DNA from: Juglans regia
Lineage: Eukaryota > Streptophyta > Magnoliopsida > Fagales > Juglandaceae
DNA: 64,000 bases
Reading direction: 5' to 3'
Assembly: GCF_001411555.2 (NCBI RefSeq)
Contig: NC_049903.1
Coordinates: 30,669,083-30,733,082 of the forward strand
Positions 57,328-64,000 of this stretch are shown in pieces (position 1 is the first letter of the stretch; every line of letters begins with the position of its first letter). The notes beneath the pieces were generated by a model that had not been told where the DNA came from, did not search any database, and saw nothing but the letters and a program-made list of their open reading frames with translations. Both the position numbers and the translations under genes were made by a program.

Positions 57328-57925
57328 GGATTTAGACTGTTCTAAATACAAAATGCAAGTACAGGATCTTCGAGGTGGAATATCAAAAAATGGACAGCAC
57401 CGTTGTGTCCGGAACGTCTGATTTTGTTGGAAACGAGTCTTGTTTCGTCAAAATCGGACTCAGATAGCACAATGAATGAGCAAAAGAACCAAAACAGGAA
57501 CTCTGTCGCGCGTGCAGTGCGTGGCGCGAACAAAACGCGTAGGCGCGTGTAACTCACGCGCTGAAACTCCTCTGCTGCGCGTGGAACGCGTAGGCGCGTG
57601 TACCTCACGCGCTTTATGGAGTCAGGGGCACGTCAGGCGCGTGAACTTCACGCGCAATGGCTCCCCTCTGGAGCGCGTGTGGCGTGTGGCCGAGCGTGGG
57701 ACTCACGTGCTAGGTACTCTCCTTGGCGCGTGTGACACGTGTCGAGAGTGGGTCTCACTCTCCGATCTTCAGACGGCACGTGGAGGAGCGTGCGGCCTCC
57801 GTTTGGCCTCTGGTTTCCACCGCTTTTCTTGTCTGGATGAGACGAAAACAGTGGTATGCTCAAATTTGAAAACTGAGCTATACACTAAAACCGAGTTTTC
57901 TGTAAAAAACTTCTTCCAACAAACG
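57328..57925 (-). promoter_or_regulatory. GC-rich palindromic leader of the young copia element
   Basis: Untranslated leader between primer site and gag. 57500-57790 is packed with GCGCGTG and CACGCGC in alternating orientation (for example GGCGCGTGTAACTCACGCGC), repeated at roughly 55-60 bp steps, plus ACACGTGT, TCACGTGC and GCACGTGG. The RNA could fold into serial hairpins (packaging or dimerisation are possible roles). As DNA, CACGTG cores are G-box-like. Its CpG density stands out in an AT-rich window. Confidence 0.7.
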
Positions 57926-57938
57926 CTCTGATACCACT

Positions 57939-58316
57939 TGTTGGGGAAATCAACACAGCGGAAGGGATAAAAGCGGTAATAAAAGAGTACACTCATGCAC
58001 TCAGTGACACCAAAAATTTAACGTGGTTCGGCAACTGCCTACATCCACAGAAAAGAGCTTCACTAGTAAATAGTGGAACACAAGAAAATATTACAGAGGA
58101 GGAGGATCACACTCTACTCAACTCAACTCTCTTCTTTTCTCTCAGAGCTCTCTCGGCTCTCTCTCTTTTCTTTTCTCTTTGGGTGTCTGAGACTCTCGCC
58201 AGAAGCCTCAATTTATAGATGTATTGTTTTACGTATGAATGCATTTATTGTTGCATTCAATGGACAGTTGAGAGTTGGGCGTTAGGGGTTAAGCAGCTTG
58301 GGCAGGGATTTCAACA
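57939..58316 (-). repeat. 5' LTR of the young copia element
   Basis: 378 bp. On the minus strand ATCTATAAATTGAGGC (58205-58220) is a good TATA box for the element's promoter. The downstream GAGAGA-rich tract (about 58130-58170) is likely at or near the transcription start or leader. Confidence 0.95.
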
Positions 58317-58321
58317 AAATT

Positions 58322-58767
58322 TAGTAAAAGAAAAAAATGTATATTATGTGTAGAGTGAGAATAATGAGTTGAATTTTTCTTTAAATTTTAGTCATTGCAC
58401 AAGGGAAAAATATTAAAAATACTAATTTTACTCTGAAGTAAGCTTAGCAAGCGATGTCTTCATCTATATTTCTTAATAAATAATCATTATGGTGCAAGAA
58501 AGTGGGTTAATTTTAATCATTACACAACGGCAAAGAGTAAGACACTTTTTTGCCTCAATATCAATATAAAATGAGGGCAAAAAAAAGAAAAAGAAAATAA
58601 AAATTGAGGTTGCTTTTGGATGGGTAGCAAGGTGATTTTAGATATTCTGTAAATAATAATAAAAAGTAATAATAAAATATTTAATAGTAGTAAATAGTAT
58701 GTGAAAAATAAAAATAAAATAATGAATAATAATTGAGTATTTTGAGAATATTTCACTACCAAAACTA
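58322..58767. other. AT-rich spacer between the two copia elements
   Basis: No gene was seen. 58560-58720 is a low-complexity AAATAATAATAAA stretch. Confidence 0.6.
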
Positions 58768-59382
58768 TGTTGGAATATATTTTGAAACAATTTGTAAATT
58801 AGAGAATATGTAAAATAACATTAACAAATTAGAAAGAGAAAACTCGGTGTTGAGGCACGTTGTGATGAACGCTTTCCTTAGAGTAGATTCCGCCGCCTCC
58901 AATTATAAACATGCACTAGGTTTCTCTTGACAGTCTACTCCCAAGATACAACAATGTTGGTTCCCATTAATCTCCTCATCGGTGCACACAAAAGGAGATT
59001 TTTAAACCCGATATAAAATAGCCAAAACCCAAAGAAAGAAAAACAAAAAGAATGAGGAAGTGTTTCTCTAATTTTGCAGAGAATTTGAAGTTAATGAATT
59101 TGGAGGTGGAGTTCCCTATTTATAGACTGCGGCCCCACAGTCACACTTACACAGGTGAGTCCTCCAAGGGTACCTGCAATTCAATACATCGCTTTAGTCT
59201 TGGACTCATTCAAAGCATTTTGCTTTTCCTTTGCCATTGTATTTGTAGCACTCACACCTTAGGGATGAACTTATAATAATATTTTAATAGTACTATCTAG
59301 TCACTCAAATAGTTTGTTCTTCCCATTGAACATTCTTCTTGAGATCTCCAGTCAGGAAGGTTGGGTTAACGCTACCGGTGAC

Positions 59383-62300
59383 CTAATTAATGGACTTCAG
59401 TCCCATCCTCCTTGATGTACGTATAACATTCGACTTTGCCAGTCCTTTCGTCAAAGGATCCGCTAGGTTATCTTCTGACTTTACATATTCCAAAGTCAGA
59501 TATCCATTATTTATCAGATATCTTATCGTAGAATGCCTGATACTCAAATGTCTCATCTTATGATTAAAGTATTTATTATTACAAACATTTATCACAGCTT
59601 AATTGTCACAAAGAACATAAATAGCTGGCATTGATTTTTTAACTAGTGAAAGTTTTTATAATAAATACTTAAGCCACTCTACCTCATGTCCAGTAGTATC
59701 CAAGGCTATTAATTCAGTTTCTATTGTAGATCGTGAAATCATAGTTTCCTTGGAAGATCTCCAAGCCACAACTACTCCACCGAGAGTGAAAAAATATTCA
59801 CTCGTTCTCTTACGATCTACTGTGTCAGTTATCTAACTAGCATCACTATATGCTTATAATACAGTGGGATACCCAGGATAATGAATACCATATGTCATGG
59901 TTCATTTCAAATATTTAAAATCCAATGTCTTCCAATGAGAATCATCAGGCCTACTAGTATATCTGCTAAGTTTACTTACAACATATGAAATATCAGGTCT
60001 AGTAAAATTAGCAATATAATAACGTACCAATAATCTGAGAATATTTCAGTTGTGACCCAAGATCTCCAAGATTTTTACTTAAATGCAAACAAGGATTAAG
60101 ATGAGTACTGACAGGTTTACATTTGAACCTCTCAAACTTTTTAAGAATCTTTTTAATATAATGAGATTGATTTATGCTAATACCATCACGAGATCTCATT
60201 AATTTAATACCAAGAATTACATGTGCCTCTCTTATGTCTTTCATGTCAAAATTCTTAGATAAAAAATTTTTAACATCAAGAACAATATCTATATTTGTAC
60301 CAAAGATGAACATATCATCAACGTAAAGACATAGCATTACGCATGCACCATCAACTATTTTAGTGTATAAACACTTATTAGATTCATTTATCTTGAAATC
60401 ATAAGATAAAAGTATTTTATCAAACTTTTTGCGCCATTGTTTAGGGGGCTTGCTTTAAACCATAGAGACATTTAATAAATTTTTTCATTTCATGTCCTGG
60501 AACCATAAACCCCTCTGGTTGATCCATGTATATCTCTTCTTCTAAATCGACATTAAGAAATGCGGTCTTTACGTCTATTTGGTGGACCTCAAGTTTATGG
60601 ATCTTTGCTAGAGCAATTAAAACACGAATTGTGATTATTCTAGTAACAAGAGAATACGTATCAAAATAATCGATATTCTCTCTGTGTGTAAAGCCCTTTG
60701 CAACCAGCTTAGCTTTAAATTTATCAATAATACCATTAAGTCTCAATTTCTTTTTAAAAATCCACTTACATCTAATAGTTTTACATCCGGGAGGAAGATC
60801 ACATAAGTTCCAAGTGCCATTAGTCTTAAGAGATTCCATCTCATTATTTACTGTTTCTTTCTAGAAAGTAGAATCAATGGAAATCATGACATCCTTGAAA
60901 GTCAACGGGTCTTCCTCCATAAAATAAGTATAAAAATCATGTAAAAAATCATTTTCTTTTCTAACTCATTTTCCTCTTCCAAGTTCATTTTCTAATCCAG
61001 ATGCACTATCAAGATTAGATATAATGATAGGTTGACTACTGGTGGAAGGAAAACTTACTACGAGTAAAGATCTTTCTAACTTATCTTTGAAAGGAAATGA
61101 ATTTTCAAAGAATGTTGCATCCCTAGACTCCATGATGATGTTGGGATCAATACCTTGGACTTCTAATTTGATAATAAAAAACCTATATGCATAATTATGT
61201 CTAGCATACTCAATGAATATTACATCTACATATGTTGAGACCTAATTTCATTTTCTTAATTTTTGGAACATTAACATTTACAAGATAACCCCAAACTCTA
61301 AAAAATTTAATATTGGGTATTCTACCATTCCAGAGTTCATATGGTGTCTTTTCAGATCTTTTAAATGGTACTCTATTCAAGATAAAACAAGATGCAAATA
61401 TTGTTTCCCTCCACCATTGCTCAGGTAGGCCGGAACTAGAAAGCATACATTTGATCATATCTACCAAGGTTCTATTTTTTTTTTTAGAAATACCATTAGA
61501 TTGAGGAGAATATGGAGCGGCTTCCTCATGTATAATACTATTCTCCTCACAGTATTGAACCAACTGATTAGAGGAGTATTCACCTCCTCTATCAGACCTG
61601 ATAATTTTAATATTTCTCCCTAGTTGATTTTCAACTTCAGTTTTATAGACGACAAATTTACTAAATGATTCATCTTTTATTTTCATCAAGTAAATATAAC
61701 AAAATTTAGACATATCATCTATAAAAGCAATAAAGTATTTATTACCACTTTTAGAGGAGACACCATTTAAATAACAACCATCACTATAAATTAATTCAAG
61801 TAGTGATGAATTTCTTATAACAGATTTAAATGGCTTTCTAGGCTGTTTTGATTGAACATAGATTAAACATTTTTTATCCAAATCAACATAAACTTTAGGA
61901 ATAATCTCTAAATCCATCATTCTTTTAATATTATGATAATTAACATGACTTAATCTAGCATGTCATATTTAAGAAGAACATGTAGAAAATGTAAATTTAT
62001 TATTAGAATAAAATTTGTCTACTACATTATTTTAAATATTTATTACAAACAAACTACCACTCACATAACCTTTCCTCACAAATGACCTATATTTAGTTAC
62101 AATAATTTTATTGGATTGAAATAATAATGTGTAGCTTGCCCCACTAAGTAAAGATCCATTAATTAGGTTTATCCTCGCCTCTGGTACGTAAAATACTTCT
62201 TCTAAAGGAATGGTATTTCCAGATGTTAATTTGAGTACAATGTTTCCTACTCCAAATACTTGTGCAGAGGTAGAGTTACACATCGTTACTTTCATGCCGC

Positions 62301-63508
62301 TTGTATCCTGATATGTTGAAAAAATATTATGGTTAATAGTGATATGTATATTTGCTCCTCTATCTACTATCCAATCAGTAGCACTATAAGCCAGATAAAC
62401 TTGGGGACTTATGGTTACATACTGTTCATTAGTTCCAACAGAGTCGGTCCCGGAAAGCACCATATGAGCATGTGGGTTAGACAATTTTGGTTGTTCATTG
62501 CCTTGATATTTCCTCTTTTTATAACGACGATTTTTGGCCAAGTGATCCGATTTGTTATAGTTAAAACAAATGGGTCTCTTATCATCTTTGTTAATATAGG
62601 ACTTTGGTTTCAAATTATTCTCATAATTAGTTTTGAGAAATTCTATTTGCAATCCTGAAGTGGGGACTGCATGTGCAGGCACATTATTAAATGAGAGAAA
62701 ACATTATTTTAGGAGGGATAATTTTGTAATTTTAACAAATTTTAAAGTTAAAATAGCCTAGGCCTGCACATGCAATCTCCAAGTGGGGACTGTACCTAGC
62801 ATTGCTCATTAGTTTTACCCTTATTGAATTTGGATTTATGATGTAATGGGTTCTTATGTGTTTTATGGCCTTCTACCATATTTGCTTTAGACTAAAAATT
62901 AGAAACCAATGGTAGGATATGATAATTTTTCAAGTGTTGTTTTTGAATTCTAATGGCAGAGATCAAAGTTTCCATGGTCATATCTTCAGTCTTATATTTA
63001 AGAGATATGCCAAAATTCTTCCATGAAGGAGGCAACTTGTCTATTGTATAAGCAACTCGGTAATACCCATTCTCTGTTGACCCAATTCATGGTTAATGAT
63101 AGTTAACTCATGGGCTTGCTCTACCATAGATTTGAAATCATCCATTTTAAAGCCAAGAAATTGGCTTGCGGTGTACTTATCCATTCCGGCATCTTGTACA
63201 CCATATTTCTTATCAATAGCATTCCAAATATCTTTGGCAGGTTTAATGTGTAGGTAAACATAAAAAAGTATATCACTTAAATGATTTAAAATCTCACATT
63301 TACACAAATTATATTTTTCTGCATATGTTTGTAATTCAATAGTACGTGCAGGCTCATGCAAATCATAAGAAGAATGATCATTTTCAATAACAAAATATAA
63401 TCTAAGTATTGTAAGAAAAATTTTCATCTTTTCTTGCCAACCCTTAAAATTGACTCCTCCAAATTTTTCGGGTGCAATAGATTCGTTTGAAGTCATGGTG
63501 ACAACCAA
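59383..63508 (-). pseudogene. Decayed copia gag-pol remnants
   Basis: Pieces in order: gag UBN2 (63508-63041, FGGVNFKGWQEKMKIFL); knuckle and protease (62682-62032), where the knuckle CFNYNKSDHLAKNRR has lost two of four ligands (Tyr and Arg for Cys) and the protease region reads WIVDRGANIHIT, with Arg where Ser or Thr should follow the active Asp; integrase (61920-61210), with FIDDMS and SDRGGEY but SKKKNRT where the catalytic Glu belongs; RT (60839-60441 and 60337-60008), with an intact YVDD; and RNase H end (59595-59383). Frameshifts and stops separate them. Several active sites are dead. Confidence 0.9.
62662..62780. mobile_element. 119-bp MITE-like insertion in the old copia gag
   Basis: Inverted ends: the left GGGGACTGCATGTGCAGGC pairs with the reversed right GGAGATTGCATGTGCAGGC (17 of 19). 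It is flanked by AAGT at 62658-62661 and 62781-62784. The interior is AT-rich and non-coding, and it interrupts gag homology between 62682 and 63041. The sequence after the right AAGT (GGGGACTG) repeats the element's own start, so a nested or tandem copy is also possible. Confidence 0.6.
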
Positions 63509-64000
63509 TCAATTAAAACACACATCTAGTTTAACAAAGAGACTCTACTCTAAGATTGTTGGAATATATTTTGAAACACTTTGTAAACTAAAGAATATGT
63601 AAAATAACACGAACAAATTAGAAAGAGAGAATCCGGTATTAAGGCACATTGTGATGGACGCTTTCCTTAGAGTAGATTCTTCTGCCTCTAATTATAAAAA
63701 TACACTAGGCTTCTTGACAGTCTACTCCCAAGATACAACAACGTCAGTTCCCGTTAATATATTTGTCAGTGCACACAAAAGGTGATTCTTGAACCCAATA
63801 TAAAATAGTCAAAACCCAAAGAAAGAAAGATAAAAAGAAAGAGGAAGTGTTTTTCTAATTTTTATAGAGAAATTGAAGTTAATGAATTCGGAGGTGAGGT
63901 TTTCTATTTATAGAGAATGAAAGGACACTTGTTAAAAGTCACAACTAGAATAAAATGACACTTGTGAAAAGTCACAACTTATTTAAATGAAATGATACTT

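Larger units (their letters stand above)
52887..58316 (-). mobile_element. Young Ty1/copia LTR retrotransposon (5.43 kb)
   Basis: LTRs 52887-53288 (402 bp, the 3' LTR) and 57939-58316 (378 bp, the 5' LTR) start TGTTGGGG and end TTTCAACA. The 5-bp target duplication is perfect: AAATT at 52882-52886 and 58317-58321. The LTRs differ by four transitions plus a 24-bp indel, about 1% substitution, so the insertion is recent. The primer site TGGTATCAGAGCG (initiator Met tRNA) adjoins the 5' LTR at 57926-57938 on the minus strand. The polypurine tract (GGAGGGGGAGAAT) adjoins the 3' LTR at 53289-53301. Gag then protease, integrase, RT and RNase H order is Ty1/copia. Confidence 0.97.
58768..64000 (-). 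mobile_element. Older, decayed Ty1/copia element, truncated by the window
   Basis: Left LTR 58768-59332 (TGTTGGAATA to TTGAACA, 565 bp). The right LTR starts at 63557 with the same TGTTGGAATATATTTTG and continues past the window end. The LTRs differ at many positions and small indels. Coding remnants lie between them in copia order on the minus strand. No canonical Met-tRNA primer site is visible next to the right LTR (ATCTTAGAGTAGAG). LTR ends carry CTATAAATAG as a TATA candidate (about 59118-59127 and 63904-63913). Confidence 0.9.

Noticed and set aside
52887..64000. One composite copia element
   Set aside because: The two elements have different LTRs, different decay and separate borders; they are neighbours, not one unit.

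Overview
The window is nuclear DNA of a woody eudicot. Genes are spread out, introns have GT-AG borders, and intergenic DNA is AT-rich and full of transposons. Repeats with GATGAGATGAG-type ends at 35.1, 35.9 and perhaps 48.2 kb recall repeats of the Fagales (walnut/hickory/oak relatives). That placement is recollection plus inference, not a measured result.

Layout. 1-0.83 kb: a broken CACTA (En/Spm) TNP2 transposase fragment. 2.85-23.86 kb: an inferred CACTA element of about 21 kb. Its ends are inverted CACTACAAG termini, each followed by the same ACCGGCGATT box at the same distance and by palindromic subterminal repeats. It carries a TNP2-type transposase (frameshifted), a Ptta/En/Spm second protein, and pieces of ordinary plant genes: a matrixin metalloprotease active-site exon, a HAD phosphatase of the SGPP type, the end of a CHUP1-like gene, and one unidentified exon. 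A 20-N scaffold gap at 16.54 kb sits beside an almost perfect 38-bp Nextera mate-pair junction adapter, so the assembly there is suspect. 23.87-27.18 kb: a LINE pseudogene split by a 1.73-kb hAT-like element, which itself holds a complete 383-bp TRIM element. 27.9-28.1 kb: a broken copy of a small DUF4535 gene.

29.3-51.6 kb is the host gene island, with three genes on the + strand: an ORP3-type oxysterol-binding-related protein (10 exons, 455 aa), a telomere-repeat-binding Myb protein with a ubiquitin-like domain (9 coding exons, 666 aa), and a GRAS transcription factor of the SCL14/LISCL group (single coding exon, 750 aa). They share no visible pathway. Between them lie a tRNA-derived SINE with a perfect 10-bp target duplication, a 403-bp hAT-like element with a perfect 8-bp duplication, and MITE-like AT-rich repeats.

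52.9-58.3 kb: a young Ty1/copia element on the minus strand with 99%-similar LTRs, a perfect AAATT duplication, and one long gag-pol frame broken by a single TGA just before the protease active site. 58.8-64.0 kb: an older, heavily damaged copia element, also on the minus strand, running off the window.

No rRNA, functional tRNA or CRISPR was seen. The best candidates for novelty are the gene-capturing CACTA element, the LINE/hAT/TRIM nest, and the GC-rich palindromic leader of the young copia element. All are variants of known element types; no wholly new system could be shown.
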